A stretch of DNA of 48,195 bases from Syntrophomonadaceae bacterium (GCA_003556225.1 PWRN01000043.1:1-48195); one strand, 5' to 3'. Positions 1 to 9,667 are shown, counted from the stretch's first letter. Numbers and translations: made by a program. Notes: generated by a model from the letters alone, not told the origin.

Positions 1-100
1 CATGGATATCCATGTTGCCGTCTCCAACTCCTTTGGTTTCGGCGGCACCAATGCCTGCCTGGTGGTGAAAACCTTTAACAGGGAGTCAAACCGTGCCTGA
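1..100 (+). CDS. fabF: 3-oxoacyl-ACP synthase II, C-terminal end (partial)
   Basis: Only the last 32 codons are present, read from base 2 to a TGA at 98-100. The residues SNSFGFGGTNACLV match the conserved C-terminal segment of beta-ketoacyl-ACP synthases of the KAS I/II type, which carry out chain elongation in cytosolic type II fatty acid synthesis. The stop overlaps the GTG start of rnc by 8 bases, so the two genes are probably co-transcribed and translationally coupled, as in many Firmicutes where the fab cluster precedes rnc. The assignment to fabF rather than another KAS paralogue rests on this gene order and on the short motif. Confidence 0.85.
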   Translation, partial: MDIHVAVSNSFGFGGTNACLVVKTFNRESNRA

Positions 101-797
101 AGCTGGCATCGCCACGCTGCTGCAGAAATTACAATGGCCCGCGCGGGATCACGCTTTATACGAAGAGGCCTTAACCCATTCGTCATATGCCCATGAAGCC
201 GGGTGGGGGGCGAGCAACGAACGGCTGGAATTCCTGGGTGACGCCGTGCTGGAACTCGTTGTCTCGGATTACCTCTATCAACGCTTTCCCGCGTATCCTG
301 AAGGAAGATTAACACAGATACGCCACTGCATCGTGAATGAGCATGCCCTGGCCGAGATGGCTCGCGACTTTAACCTGGGCGCATTTTTGAAGCTGGGAAA
401 AGGCGAACTCTCGAGCGGGGGTTCGAGGAAAACCTCCCTGCTCGCAGACGCATTGGAAGCGCTGTTTGGGGCGCTTTTTATTGATCTGGGTTATGAAAAA
501 ACCCGTGAGCTGTTGGTACAGCTGTTGGGCAGGGCCCTGGAAGAGGTCACGCAGGGTGCGTATCCCCTCTCCGATCATAAAACGGTACTGCAGGAATTAT
601 GCCAGTCCCACCTGGGGAAGGTGCCCGCGTACCGCATCGCGGTTGAAAAGGGGCCACCCCACGAGAGGGTTTTTGAAGCCGAGGTCATCTTAAACAAGCG
701 CGTCGTTGGCCGCGGAAAAGGCAAGAGTAAAAAAGAGGCAGAGCAAGCGGCTGCCAACCTGGCTTGCAAATGGTTTCGGGACCATTATGAAACATAA
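93..797 (+). CDS. rnc: Ribonuclease III
   Basis: This 234-residue protein is the dsRNA-specific endonuclease that processes rRNA precursors and structured mRNAs in the cytosol. The RNase III signature NERLEFLGDAVLE lies at about residues 42-54 and the second acidic motif DALEALFGALFID at about 119-131, giving the acidic residues (D50, E122) expected for two-metal catalysis. The C-terminal 70 residues form a double-stranded RNA-binding domain rich in KKEAEQAAA. Length is normal for the family. The GTG start overlaps the fabF stop; a purine-rich GGGAG lies just upstream. The gene is followed by smc and ftsY, the standard Firmicute arrangement. Confidence 0.96.
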   Translation: MPEAGIATLLQKLQWPARDHALYEEALTHSSYAHEAGWGASNERLEFLGDAVLELVVSDYLYQRFPAYPEGRLTQIRHCIVNEHALAEMARDFNLGAFLKLGKGELSSGGSRKTSLLADALEALFGALFIDLGYEKTRELLVQLLGRALEEVTQGAYPLSDHKTVLQELCQSHLGKVPAYRIAVEKGPPHERVFEAEVILNKRVVGRGKGKSKKEAEQAAANLACKWFRDHYET

Positions 798-799
798 GT

Positions 800-821
800 A
801 GCCTGCCGTTCCCGGCAGGCT
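800..821 (+). other. Hairpin downstream of rnc
   Basis: AGCCTGCC and GGCAGGCT form a perfect 8-bp stem around the loop GTTCCC, 2 bases after the rnc stop. There is no T tract, so it is not a canonical intrinsic terminator. It may protect a 3' end, attenuate read-through into smc or serve as an RNase III site. A second, weaker stem (CCCTGG/CCAGGG, 835-840 and 852-857) follows before smc. Confidence 0.4.
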
Positions 822-880
822 GCTGCTAGAGAACCCCTGGGTCCTCGCTTACCAGGGCAAGATCTTTGGGTGGTGAAACG

Positions 881-3800
881 GTGAAACTGAAGAGCATTGA
901 AATAACCGGTTTCAAATCTTTTCCAGAAAAAACAGAAATTCAACTGTCTTCGGGGATCACGGTGATCGTTGGGCCCAACGGCTGTGGAAAAAGCAACCTT
1001 GTTGATTCCATTCGCTGGGTCCTGGGTGAGCAGAGCGTGAAGCTGATGCGGGGGAACCGCATGGAAGAGTTGATCTTTAGCGGCACCGCCCGGCGAAAGC
1101 CATTAAACTTTGCAGATGTTACAGTGCTTTTTGATGAAGCGCATCACTATTTGCCTCTTGAATACCAGACGGTTTCTGTTTCTCGCCGCATCTACCGTTC
1201 GGGGGAAGGGGAATATTTTTTGAATAAAAAGCCCTGCCGCCTCAAAGACATTACCGAGCTCTTTATCGACACAGGAATCGGTGTGGAAACTTATTCGCTC
1301 ATCGGCCAGGGCCGGGTTGAACAGATGATCACGGCCAGGCCGGAAGAACACCGCGCGCTCTTTGAAGAAGCGGCCGAGATCCACCGCTACAAGCAGCGCA
1401 AGAAAGAAGCCCGGGCCAGGCTGGAGGAAATGCATCGTAATCTCCTGCGGGTGGATGACCTGCTCGCGGAGTACGAGGGCCAGCAGGAACACCTGGCAGA
1501 GAGAGCCGCCCGCGCCAGGCAGGTGAAAACATTGCTGGCTGAGCTAAAGTCCGTAGAAAAGCGGCTGTTGGTCAGGCAGTGGGCGCAGCATCAAGAGGCC
1601 TATGAAAAAATCAACAAAGACGTGCTGCGCATGAACCACACGGCCCTGGAGAAGGACCGACTGATGCAGCAGTTGACCGCGAAGCTGGAAATCTTCCAGG
1701 GGGAAAGGCACACGGCGGTCAAAGACCTGGAAAAAGCGAGAGAACACTTCCAAAAACATAAAGAAGAGATCGACACCCTGCAAAACCAGGTTTTCCTGCT
1801 GCGCGAAAAAATCAAGCACGCCGGGGAACTCCGGGCGTACAAGGAAGAATCCCTGGAGGAAGTGCAGGGCCGGATGGCCGGCCTGGGCGATACGCTCCGG
1901 GAGAATGAAGGGCAGCTGCTCGCGGTCCAGGAAGAACAGGAAGCGTTAAGTAAGCGGGTAGATTTCTTAACTGCCCGGTTGGAAAAGGCCCGGGAGGCAG
2001 AGCACCTGGAGCTCCTGGAAGCAGCCCGCACGTCTCTCTCGGAACACAACCAGGAAATTGCTCTCTGCAAACAAAGAATAGAGGACGACCGGCAAAGAGC
2101 CCGGGAAAACCGGCAAAAACGAACAGCGGTCGCCCACGGGATCGAGGAAAAAGAGCAGCGTCTCCGAAGTCTGCAGGGGCAAAAAACGGCCGGACTTGCA
2201 GCCAGGAAACGGCTGCAGGAAGAAAGGGCCACACTGGAGCAACACGGGCAGCACCTGGACAGCTCGGTTGAGAAAGTCCAGGCCACTGTGGGGAAGAAGC
2301 GGCAGCTCGTCCACGACCTGCACCGCGAAATGGAAAACAAAAAGGCCCGGTACAAGTATCTCAAGGAAAGTGATGAAGACTTCAGTTATTTTCAGCACGG
2401 CGTGAAGGCCGTGATGCAGTGGGCCCAGGGGGCTACGACCGTTGAAGGAATCTATGGACCGTTTATTCAGCTGATCCAGGTGCTGCCCCAGTATGATAAA
2501 GCCATTGAAACCGCCCTGGGGACCTCCGGTCAATTTATCGTGGTCGCTGACGAAAACAGGGCCAGGCAGGCCATTGAATACTTGAAGTCCAAGCAGGCCG
2601 GCAGGGCAACCTTTTTGCCCCTGAGCAGGTTGAGGCCAGCAAAAAAAGAACTGCCCTCCAGGCCCCTGGAAGGGGTGATTGAGCGGGCCAGCCAGCTGGT
2701 TGATGCACCGGCACCCTATCAAAAAGCCGTTGACTACCTGCTGGGGGGAACCCTGGTGGCCAGGGACCTGGAGCTTGCCGTCAAAGCAGCACGACAGGCC
2801 GCGGCCGGGTGGAAAATCGTCACCCTGGAGGGGGAAATGATTACGCCCGGAGGGGCAATTTCCGGCGGCAGTTCATCCCGGCAGGCCGGGAGTTTCCTGG
2901 CCAGGAAGCGAGAGCGTGAAACCCTTGCCCGGGAGATCAAGAGGCTTGAAGAACGAGAAGCTGCCGAAATGGAACAGTTGAGGCAGCACGAGGAACGCAT
3001 GCAAGACCTGGAGGAAAAAAGAAATGCCGCCCGGCAGCAGCAAGCTGCCCTGGATTCTGCCCGGGCCCAGCAGGACCATGAACTTGCACGCCTGGCAGAT
3101 GACCTGCAGAAGGTGCAGGAAGAGCTGGCGGTGCTGCAGGAAGAACGGCAAGAACTGGACAGGGCCTGGGAAACGCTGGAGCGGGCAAGGAATACCCGGG
3201 AAGAGGCGCTGCAGTCCGCGGAAGAAGCTGTCCGGGAGTTACAGGATCGCCTCCAGGAACTAGGCCGGCAGGCACAGCGGGAAGAAAGCCAGCACAAGAA
3301 AATCCAGGAAGAGCGGATCGAGCTGCGGGTGAGATTTTCAGCCTGCCAGGAAAAAGAAAGCGCCCTGCAGCATAACCTGCTGAAGCAGCGGGAAGAGCAG
3401 GAGCATCTCCAGGAACTGGCAAATTCCCTCCAACAGGAGAGCGAGCGTTTGCAAACAGAGCTGAACCAGAGCCAGGAAAAGGAAAGGACGCTGCTCCAGC
3501 AAATAGCAGTAGAAAAAGAGCAAGGCGCCCTTCTGGATCAAGAGGTGGACAGGCTGGAGACAGCAAGGCGGACAATGGAGTTGGAAGCGGCAGATACGGA
3601 AGCGCGGCTGGAGAAAGAAAAGCGCTCCCTGGAACGTTTGCAAAAGCGGACCCAGCAGGGTGAACTCGAAGGGGTGCGCTACAGGGAAGCCAGCCGTTAC
3701 TTGGGCGAACAGCTCCTGGAAAAATACCAGCTGGATACCCGCGCTCTCTCCTGGGAAGAGGATAAAGACGAGGGCAGTGAAGAAGCCTTGATCCAGGAAA

Positions 3801-4435
3801 AACAGCGCCTGGAAGAGGAACTGGCCGCAAAAGGAGAAGTGGACCTTCGTGTCATCGATGAGTTTGAAAGGCTGCAGCAGCGGACACGGTTTTTGCAGGA
3901 GCAGCGCAAAGACCTGGTGGAAGGAGAAAAAGGGGTCCGGAGTGTCTTAAGCGAACTGGACCGGCACATGGAAAAACGTTTTTTGGAAGCGCTCCGCGCC
4001 ATCGAAATGCACTTCCAGGACAGTTTTCAACATCTTTTCGGCGGCGGCCAGGCACTCTTGAGGTTAACGGATCCAGATCATGTCCTGGAATCGGGCATCG
4101 AGATCGTGGCCCAACCCCCGGGTAAAAAACTGCAGACCCTCTCCCTGCTGTCGGGAGGGGAGAAAGCGTTAACCGCCATCGCCCTGCTCTTTGCCTTGCT
4201 GAAGTATAAACCGGTACCTTTTTGTGTCCTGGATGAGATCGATTCCTCCCTGGATGAGAACAACCTGGCCCGGTTCCTGGATTTTCTACGAGCCCATACG
4301 GAAAAGACCCAGTTCGTTGTGATCACCCACAAGAGAAGAACCATGGAAGAAGCGAATGTTTTATACGGCGTGACCATGGAAGAGCAGGGCGTGTCCAAGG
4401 TCATTTCGCTCCATGTATCGCAAAAAGCTGGATAA
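881..4435 (+). CDS. smc: Chromosome segregation ATPase SMC
   Basis: About 1184 residues, the full length of a bacterial SMC, which works with ScpA/ScpB to compact and segregate the chromosome. The N-terminal head has the Walker A motif GPNGCGKSN near residue 31. Two long coiled coils rich in E, Q, K and R flank a hinge (about residues 500-660) that contains GAISGGSSS. The C-terminal head has the ABC signature LSGGEKALTA and Walker B CVLDEIDSSLDENN. The signature carries K where many SMCs have R. I chose GTG at 881 because the product then begins MKLKSIEITGFKSF, matching the family; an in-frame TTG at 866 would add five residues. The stop overlaps the ribosome-binding site of ftsY. Confidence 0.97.
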   Translation: MKLKSIEITGFKSFPEKTEIQLSSGITVIVGPNGCGKSNLVDSIRWVLGEQSVKLMRGNRMEELIFSGTARRKPLNFADVTVLFDEAHHYLPLEYQTVSVSRRIYRSGEGEYFLNKKPCRLKDITELFIDTGIGVETYSLIGQGRVEQMITARPEEHRALFEEAAEIHRYKQRKKEARARLEEMHRNLLRVDDLLAEYEGQQEHLAERAARARQVKTLLAELKSVEKRLLVRQWAQHQEAYEKINKDVLRMNHTALEKDRLMQQLTAKLEIFQGERHTAVKDLEKAREHFQKHKEEIDTLQNQVFLLREKIKHAGELRAYKEESLEEVQGRMAGLGDTLRENEGQLLAVQEEQEALSKRVDFLTARLEKAREAEHLELLEAARTSLSEHNQEIALCKQRIEDDRQRARENRQKRTAVAHGIEEKEQRLRSLQGQKTAGLAARKRLQEERATLEQHGQHLDSSVEKVQATVGKKRQLVHDLHREMENKKARYKYLKESDEDFSYFQHGVKAVMQWAQGATTVEGIYGPFIQLIQVLPQYDKAIETALGTSGQFIVVADENRARQAIEYLKSKQAGRATFLPLSRLRPAKKELPSRPLEGVIERASQLVDAPAPYQKAVDYLLGGTLVARDLELAVKAARQAAAGWKIVTLEGEMITPGGAISGGSSSRQAGSFLARKRERETLAREIKRLEEREAAEMEQLRQHEERMQDLEEKRNAARQQQAALDSARAQQDHELARLADDLQKVQEELAVLQEERQELDRAWETLERARNTREEALQSAEEAVRELQDRLQELGRQAQREESQHKKIQEERIELRVRFSACQEKESALQHNLLKQREEQEHLQELANSLQQESERLQTELNQSQEKERTLLQQIAVEKEQGALLDQEVDRLETARRTMELEAADTEARLEKEKRSLERLQKRTQQGELEGVRYREASRYLGEQLLEKYQLDTRALSWEEDKDEGSEEALIQEKQRLEEELAAKGEVDLRVIDEFERLQQRTRFLQEQRKDLVEGEKGVRSVLSELDRHMEKRFLEALRAIEMHFQDSFQHLFGGGQALLRLTDPDHVLESGIEIVAQPPGKKLQTLSLLSGGEKALTAIALLFALLKYKPVPFCVLDEIDSSLDENNLARFLDFLRAHTEKTQFVVITHKRRTMEEANVLYGVTMEEQGVSKVISLHVSQKAG

Positions 4436-4450
4436 GGAGACAGACGACTC

Positions 4451-5356
4451 ATGCTGGAACAATTTAAGAAGGGGCTCCATAAAACGAGAGAAGCCTTCAA
4501 GGGCAGGCTGGATCACCTCTTCAAAAAGACGGAAATCACCCCGGATTTTTTCGATGAGCTGGAAGAGGTCTTGATCTCGGCCGACGTCGGTGTCACCACA
4601 TCCCTGAAGCTGATCGAAGAGCTGCGGCAGCGGATCCAGGAGAAAAAAATTAAAGAAGGCGCTGCCGCCCGCGAGGAATTAAAGGGGCTGCTGGTGGAAC
4701 TGCTGCAGGAAGGTGGCAGTAGCGAACTGCATTTTCCCGAGACGCCTCCGTGTGTTTACCTGATCCTCGGTGTAAATGGGGTCGGGAAGACAACCACCAT
4801 CGCCAAGATGGCGCACCATTATACACAGAAAAACAAAAAGGTGCTGCTGGCAGCCGGCGATACCTTTCGCGCTGCGGCCATTGACCAGCTCAGCCAATGG
4901 TCCCTCGCGACCGGCGTTGACCTGATTAAGCACCATCCCGGGGGAGATCCTTCAGCGGTGATTTATGACGCGGTGAACGCTGCCGTGGCCAGGAAGTCCG
5001 ACCTGCTCCTTTGCGATACGGCGGGGAGGCTGCACACCAAGTCCAACCTGCTCGATGAAATCAAAAAAATGAACCGGACCATTGGCAAGGTCTTGCCCGG
5101 CGCTCCCCATGAAACATTGTTGGTGCTCGATGCCACCACGGGGCACAACGGGATTGCCCAGGCCAGGATTTTCCACGAGGCGGTTCCCCTTACGGGTATC
5201 GTTCTGACCAAGTTGGACGGTACCGCACGCGGGGGGATCGTGATCGCTGTGAAAGATATGACGGGTATTCCCGTCAAACTCGTAGGTACGGGCGAGAGAA
5301 AAGAAGATTTGCATCCCTTTAATCCTCTCGCTTTCGCCGACGCGTTGCTCACGTAA
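4451..5356 (+). CDS. ftsY: Signal recognition particle receptor FtsY
   Basis: A 301-residue SRP receptor GTPase that docks SRP-ribosome complexes at the membrane. It has a short N domain (about residues 1-85) and a G domain with G1 GVNGVGKTT near 107-115, DTAGR at 189-193 and TKLDG at 252-256 followed by TARGG. It lacks the long acidic A domain of enterobacterial FtsY, as is usual for Firmicutes. ATG is preceded by AAGGAGA, which overlaps the smc stop, so translation is coupled. The next gene is its partner ffh. The small gene ylxM, which often sits between them in Firmicutes, is absent here; a promoter occupies the gap instead. Confidence 0.97.
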   Translation: MLEQFKKGLHKTREAFKGRLDHLFKKTEITPDFFDELEEVLISADVGVTTSLKLIEELRQRIQEKKIKEGAAAREELKGLLVELLQEGGSSELHFPETPPCVYLILGVNGVGKTTTIAKMAHHYTQKNKKVLLAAGDTFRAAAIDQLSQWSLATGVDLIKHHPGGDPSAVIYDAVNAAVARKSDLLLCDTAGRLHTKSNLLDEIKKMNRTIGKVLPGAPHETLLVLDATTGHNGIAQARIFHEAVPLTGIVLTKLDGTARGGIVIAVKDMTGIPVKLVGTGERKEDLHPFNPLAFADALLT

Positions 5357-5375
5357 AGGAAAAGCCGACCGGCTC

Positions 5376-5404
5376 TTTACTTTATGCCCTTGATCGTGTA
5401 TAAA
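5376..5404 (+). promoter_or_regulatory. Candidate sigma-A promoter for ffh
   Basis: TTTACT (5376-5381) and TATAAA (5399-5404) are separated by exactly 17 bases, matching 4/6 and 5/6 of the consensus hexamers. The site falls in the 115-bp gap between ftsY and ffh, so the ffh-rpsP-rimM-trmD-rplS group may be transcribed apart from smc-ftsY. Read from sequence only. Confidence 0.5.
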
Positions 5405-5471
5405 TAGTAAGGGAGCGGGTTTGGAACAGGCATGATTATGAACATGAAGGAGGGAATCCCGATCTTCCGGG

Positions 5472-6821
5472 TTGAGCAGATTGATTTTTAGCGGTCTTTC
5501 CGAGAAGCTGCAGGAAACATTTGACAAACTGAAAAAGAAGGGCAAACTGACCGAGAAAGATGTGAACGCGGCCCTGCGTGAAGTCAGGATGGCGCTGCTG
5601 GAAGCGGACGTCAATTACAAGGTTGTCAAGAACTTGACATCATCGCTGACGGAGCGGGCCGTGGGGGCCGAGGTCTTAAAAAGCTTGACCCCCGGCCAAC
5701 AGGTGATCAAAATCGTGCATGAAGAACTGGTCAAGCTCATGGGGGAAAGCCAGAGCAAGTTGGCCCAACCGGAGAACCCTCCCCAGGCGGTGATGCTCGT
5801 GGGGCTGCAGGGCTCCGGTAAAACGACGACCGCGGCCAAGCTGGCCCTGCATTTGAAAAAAAAGGCCCACCGGCCTCTCCTGGTGGCGGCGGATATCTAT
5901 CGGCCGGCCGCCGTTGACCAGCTCCATGTCCTGGGCAAGGACACTGAAGTGCCCGTGTTCAGCAAGGGGAAAGAGGCACCCAGGACCATCGTCGCCGAAG
6001 CGTTTCAGCAGGCGAGAAGCGGGGGCCATGATTACCTGGTCATCGATACCGCGGGTCGGCTTCATATCAATGAAGAACTCATGCGAGAACTGGAAGAGCT
6101 GAAACAGGACTTTCGCCCGCTGGAGATCTTACTCGTTGTGGATGCCATGACCGGACAGGATGCCGTCAATGTCGCCAAATCATTTCATGAACAGCTGGGC
6201 TTAACCGGGGTCATTTTAACCAAGCTGGATGGCGACACGAGAGGGGGCGCTGCCCTGTCTGTCAGGGCGGTGTCCGACTGCCCCATCAAGTTCGCGGGGA
6301 CGGGTGAAAAGCTGGACGCTTTTGAGCCCTTTTATCCCGATCGCATGGCTTCCCGCATCCTGGGCATGGGCGATATGCTCACCTTGATTGAAAAGGCCCA
6401 GGGGGTCATGGATGAAGAAAAGAGCCGGGAATTGGAAAAAAAGATGCGCAGCCAATCCCTGACCTTCGAGGACTTTTTGGATCAGCTTCAGCAGGTGAAA
6501 CAAATGGGCCCCCTGGAAAACCTGGTCGAAATGATCCCGGGTTTAAATAAAGCAAGCAAAGGCCTGGGAAGCCTCTCCCTCGATGAAAAACAGCTGGCCC
6601 GGGTGGAAGCAATTATTAAATCCATGACCCGCGAAGAGCGGCAGAGGCCCGAAGTTTTAAACAGCAGCCGTCGCCAGCGTATTGCCCGGGGGAGCGGGAC
6701 CTCGGTCCAGGATGTGAACCGCATTATTAAGCAGTTTGAGCAGATGAAAAAATTGATGAAGCAGGTTGGTTCCCTGGAAAAAGGGAAAGGCAAGAAAAAG
6801 AAAGGGTTATTCCCCTTTTAG
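5472..6821 (+). CDS. ffh: Signal recognition particle protein Ffh (SRP54)
   Basis: This 449-residue GTPase binds SRP RNA and signal sequences on nascent membrane proteins. The NG domain contains GLQGSGKTTT, DTAGR and TKLDGDTRGG. The C-terminal M domain is methionine-rich and ends with the RNA-binding stretch RRQRIARGSG and a lysine-rich tail. TTG at 5472 is the first possible start after an in-frame TGA; TTG at 5481 is the alternative. The AGGAGGG ribosome-binding site (5448-5454) is 17 bases before TTG 5472, unusually far. A small CCCG/CGGG hairpin (5458-5471) lies in the spacer and could shorten the effective distance. Confidence 0.97.
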   Translation: MSRLIFSGLSEKLQETFDKLKKKGKLTEKDVNAALREVRMALLEADVNYKVVKNLTSSLTERAVGAEVLKSLTPGQQVIKIVHEELVKLMGESQSKLAQPENPPQAVMLVGLQGSGKTTTAAKLALHLKKKAHRPLLVAADIYRPAAVDQLHVLGKDTEVPVFSKGKEAPRTIVAEAFQQARSGGHDYLVIDTAGRLHINEELMRELEELKQDFRPLEILLVVDAMTGQDAVNVAKSFHEQLGLTGVILTKLDGDTRGGAALSVRAVSDCPIKFAGTGEKLDAFEPFYPDRMASRILGMGDMLTLIEKAQGVMDEEKSRELEKKMRSQSLTFEDFLDQLQQVKQMGPLENLVEMIPGLNKASKGLGSLSLDEKQLARVEAIIKSMTREERQRPEVLNSSRRQRIARGSGTSVQDVNRIIKQFEQMKKLMKQVGSLEKGKGKKKKGLFPF

Positions 6822-6848
6822 TCTGAACACACAGGAGGTGGATGGCAG

Positions 6849-7100
6849 GTGTCAGTGCGAATTCGATTGAAAAGAATGGGAGCGAAAAAAAGGCCTTTCT
6901 ACCGCGTCGTTGTCGCCGATTCAAGATCTCCCAGGGATGGGCGTTTTATCGAAGAGATCGGCTACTACAACCCCACGACCGATCCCAAAACGATCAAGAT
7001 TGATCGGGAAAAAGCGGAAAAATGGCTTTCCCAGGGCGCGCAACCCTCTGAAACAGTAAAAAGTTTGCTTGCGCAGGCGGAGAATCTTGAAAACAAATAA
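6849..7100 (+). CDS. rpsP: 30S ribosomal protein S16
   Basis: An 83-residue protein beginning [19 protein letters not shown], the conserved start of bacterial S16, followed by [20 protein letters not shown]16 helps assemble the 5' domain of 16S rRNA. The GTG start has a strong AGGAGGTG site 8 bases upstream. The gene is 27 bases after ffh and opens the rpsP-khpA-rimM-trmD-rplS cluster, whose products all act on ribosome or tRNA maturation. Length is normal for the family. Confidence 0.97.
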   Translation: MSVRIRLKRMGAKKRPFYRVVVADSRSPRDGRFIEEIGYYNPTTDPKTIKIDREKAEKWLSQGAQPSETVKSLLAQAENLENK

Positions 7101-7115
7101 AGACCGGGAGCGTGG

Positions 7116-7352
7116 TTGCAGGTGAAGGAACTGGTTGAACACCTGGCAAAAGCCCTCGTGGATCACCCGGAACAAGTCGAAGTACGGGAAATCGAGGACG
7201 AGCGTGCCATTGTCCTGGAACTCCGGGTTGCCGTGGAGGATATGGGAAAAGTCATCGGTAAGCAGGGCCGGATTGCCAAGGCGATACGAACGGTGGTCAA
7301 TGCGGCGGCACTCAAAGAAAACAAGCGGGTATTGGTGGAAATCGTCGAATAA
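7116..7352 (+). CDS. khpA: KH-domain RNA-binding protein KhpA
   Basis: A 78-residue protein that consists of little more than one KH domain, with the GKQGR loop (GxxG type) after VGKVIG-like sequence and the ending KRVLVEIVE. KhpA (YlqC) forms a complex with KhpB/Jag, binds RNAs and influences cell elongation in Gram-positive bacteria. Its place between rpsP and rimM is conserved. TTG at 7116 sits 5 bases after GGGAG; GTG at 7122 is an alternative that would start the protein [12 protein letters not shown], closer to most homologues. Confidence 0.92.
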   Translation: MQVKELVEHLAKALVDHPEQVEVREIEDERAIVLELRVAVEDMGKVIGKQGRIAKAIRTVVNAAALKENKRVLVEIVE

Positions 7353-7364
7353 GGAGCAGCGTCC

Positions 7365-7880
7365 ATGGCTTCTCAAATGGTCACCATCGGCAAGATCCTT
7401 GCCCCTTTTGGCGTGCATGGGGAAGTGAAAGTGCTGCCGTACTCTGATCAACTGGAACGCTGTTACCTGCTGGAAAAAGTAAAAATTGAAGGGGCCGCCG
7501 GCGATGCATATATGCATGTGCGCCGGGCACGGATCCACAAGCAGATGTGGCTTTTGCAGCTTGCAGACTGCCACACCCGCCAGGAAGCCAGCCGGCTGAA
7601 GAATTCCCTGGTCAAGATAGACGCTTCCGAGAGGCTGCCTCTGCCCGCGGGGCGGTATTATTTCGACGAGATTATCGGCCTGGAGGTTTATACCGTGGAA
7701 GGGTGCTACCTGGGCAGGGTGCGGGAGATCCTGCAGCCGGGCGGGAATGACGTTTACCGGGTTGTGAACGAGGTTCGCCACACCGAAGTCCTGATCCCGG
7801 CCCTGGAAAAAGTCGTGAAAGAAATTAACCCGGCGGAAAATAAGATGGTCATCGAACCGCTGCCCGGCCTCCTGGATTAA
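7365..7880 (+). CDS. rimM: Ribosome maturation factor RimM
   Basis: A 171-residue protein with the RimM N-terminal barrel (VTIGKILAPFGVHGEVKV) and a PRC-like C-terminal barrel that contains YYFDEIIGLEVY and ends VIEPLPGLLD. RimM binds S19 and assists 16S rRNA 3'-domain assembly. ATG follows AAGGAGC, which overlaps the khpA stop. It lies next to trmD as in most bacteria, and the pair is likely co-transcribed. Confidence 0.96.
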   Translation: MASQMVTIGKILAPFGVHGEVKVLPYSDQLERCYLLEKVKIEGAAGDAYMHVRRARIHKQMWLLQLADCHTRQEASRLKNSLVKIDASERLPLPAGRYYFDEIIGLEVYTVEGCYLGRVREILQPGGNDVYRVVNEVRHTEVLIPALEKVVKEINPAENKMVIEPLPGLLD

Positions 7881-7934
7881 ATCTTCCAGGTGACCTGGTT
7901 TTTTCCATACAACGGGATGAAGGTGTGCAGGAGC

Positions 7935-8630
7935 GTGCTAATCGATATCGTTTCGGCTTTCCCGGAAATGTTTCAAAGTGTTTTTGGGGAGAGCATGATT
8001 AAACGCACGGTAGGAAAAGGACTCGTGACCATCCGAATCCATGATTTAAGGGATTATACCGCCGACAGGCACAGGCAGGTTGACGACTGTCCTTTCGGTG
8101 GAGGCCCCGGGATGGTGATGAAGCCCGAACCGTTTTTCGAGGCCGTTGAGGCCGTGCGCCAGGGAAAAACAGGTGCGATGGAAAGCAGGGTCCTCTTAAT
8201 GTCGCCCCAGGGAAGCACCTTGACGCAAGCAAAGGTGCGGGAACTGAGCAGGATCGATCACCTGGTTATCCTCTGCGGACATTATGAAGGCGTCGATGAA
8301 CGGGTGCGTCTCTACCTGGCCGATGAGGAGATTTCCATCGGTGACTATGTTTTGACCGGGGGAGAGCTGGCGGCCATGGTCGTGGTTGACAGCTTGGTTC
8401 GCCTGGTTCCCGGCGCCCTGAGGGTTTCTTCCCTGGAAGAAGAATCGTTCTCCAGGGGCTTGCTGGAATACCCCCAGTATACCCGTCCCCGGGAATACAG
8501 GGGCATGGGTGTGCCGGAGATTCTTCTCTCGGGGGACCATGAAAGAATCCGCCGGTGGAGAGAACAGCGGGCACTCCAAAAAACCCGGGAACGCCGGCCC
8601 GACCTGTTGGGAGGGCAGGATGAAAAATGA
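7935..8630 (+). CDS. trmD: tRNA (guanine-N1)-methyltransferase TrmD
   Basis: This SPOUT-fold enzyme methylates G37 of tRNAs using SAM and prevents +1 frameshifting. Visible motifs are [16 protein letters not shown] near residue 50, [11 protein letters not shown], and [13 protein letters not shown], which forms the trefoil-knot SAM site. The start is uncertain. GTG at 7935 gives [13 protein letters not shown], the family N-terminus, with AAGGTG 9 bases upstream. In-frame ATG 7917 and GTG 7890 would add 6 or 15 residues. The gene runs into rplS 40 bases later. Confidence 0.95.
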   Translation: MLIDIVSAFPEMFQSVFGESMIKRTVGKGLVTIRIHDLRDYTADRHRQVDDCPFGGGPGMVMKPEPFFEAVEAVRQGKTGAMESRVLLMSPQGSTLTQAKVRELSRIDHLVILCGHYEGVDERVRLYLADEEISIGDYVLTGGELAAMVVVDSLVRLVPGALRVSSLEEESFSRGLLEYPQYTRPREYRGMGVPEILLSGDHERIRRWREQRALQKTRERRPDLLGGQDEK

Positions 8631-8670
8631 CAAAGAATAGGCGTAAAGAACCGAAAGGAGCTGCAGCGAG

Positions 8671-9027
8671 ATGGATTTAATCAAACAGGTTGAAAATGAA
8701 TACATGAAAAGTGACGTTCCCTCCTTTTCTGTGGGCGATACCGTGAAAGTTCATTTCAAGGTCGTGGAAGGCAACCGGGAACGGATCCAGGTCTTTGAAG
8801 GTGTGGTTATCAAGCGAAAAGGCGGAGGCGTGGGGGAATCATTTACGGTCCGCCGCGTCTCGTACGGTGTTGGCGTGGAGCGGGTTTTCCCCCTCCATTC
8901 TCCCAAGATTCACCAGATCCAGGTGGCGCGACGAGGACACGTGCGGCGCTCAAAGCTCTACTACCTGAGACAGTTAAGGGGTAAAGCCGCCCGGATTAAA
9001 GAAATGAAGCAAATACCCCCCAGGTAA
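8671..9027 (+). CDS. rplS: 50S ribosomal protein L19
   Basis: A 118-residue protein with the L19 core [16 protein letters not shown] and [16 protein letters not shown], and the C-terminal [21 protein letters not shown]19 lies at the 30S-50S interface. ATG follows AAAGGAGC with normal spacing. It closes the rpsP-rplS cluster and is followed by lepB and rbgA. I looked for an L19-type leader in the 40 bases upstream and saw none; the gap is too short. Confidence 0.97.
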   Translation: MDLIKQVENEYMKSDVPSFSVGDTVKVHFKVVEGNRERIQVFEGVVIKRKGGGVGESFTVRRVSYGVGVERVFPLHSPKIHQIQVARRGHVRRSKLYYLRQLRGKAARIKEMKQIPPR

Positions 9028-9103
9028 CGGCGGCGCTTCACCTGGAGAGGCAGAACAGAGAACCGGGGAGTGTCTTCACCCAGGAGAAAATGGGGCTTAA
9101 TTT

Positions 9104-9667
9104 ATGGAGCATGATTTATTTGAGGAGCAATCCCGTCAACAAAAGGTGAAAAAAGAAGTGGGCGAATGGGTTCGTTCCATCGTCCTGGCGGTGGTCATCG
9201 CCATCGTCATCCGCATGTTTTTTTTCGAAACCTTCCTTGTGGACGGAACATCCATGTATCCGACGCTGCAGCATAACGAACGCCTGGTGGTGAATAAAGC
9301 AGTCTATTATTTCCGGGAGCCACAAGAGGGAGAAATCATTGTCTTTAATTACCAGCCCCGGCCGCGGCGGGATTTCATCAAGCGGGTCGTTGCCACGGAA
9401 GGCGATACCATCGAAATCCGGGAAGGCTTCCTTTATATCAACAATGAACGGCGCGACGAACCCTACCTTGTCAATGCATCGGGGGGTGATTTCGGCCCTG
9501 TTGATATCCCCGAAGATCACTTCTTTGTTCTGGGAGATAACCGCCAGAACAGCATGGACAGCCGGGATCGTGAAGTCGGAGCCATATCCATTGAGCAGGT
9601 GAGAGGAAAGGCCCTGGTGGTTTTCTGGCCCCTCTTTGACGCGCGGATCCTGGAAGCGGGGACATGA
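9104..9667 (+). CDS. lepB: Signal peptidase I
   Basis: A 187-residue type I signal peptidase that removes signal peptides from exported proteins at the outer face of the membrane. One transmembrane helix spans about residues 24-41 (IVLAVVIAIVIRMFFF). The catalytic Ser is S50 in GTSMYPTL and the general-base Lys is K93 in RDFIKRVVA. The GDNRQNSMDSR box near the C-terminus confirms the family. Like Gram-positive SipS-type enzymes it has a single N-terminal anchor. The nearest AGGAG lies about 17 bases upstream of ATG 9104. Its stop overlaps the ATG of rbgA (ATGA). Confidence 0.95.
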   Translation: MEHDLFEEQSRQQKVKKEVGEWVRSIVLAVVIAIVIRMFFFETFLVDGTSMYPTLQHNERLVVNKAVYYFREPQEGEIIVFNYQPRPRRDFIKRVVATEGDTIEIREGFLYINNERRDEPYLVNASGGDFGPVDIPEDHFFVLGDNRQNSMDSRDREVGAISIEQVRGKALVVFWPLFDARILEAGT

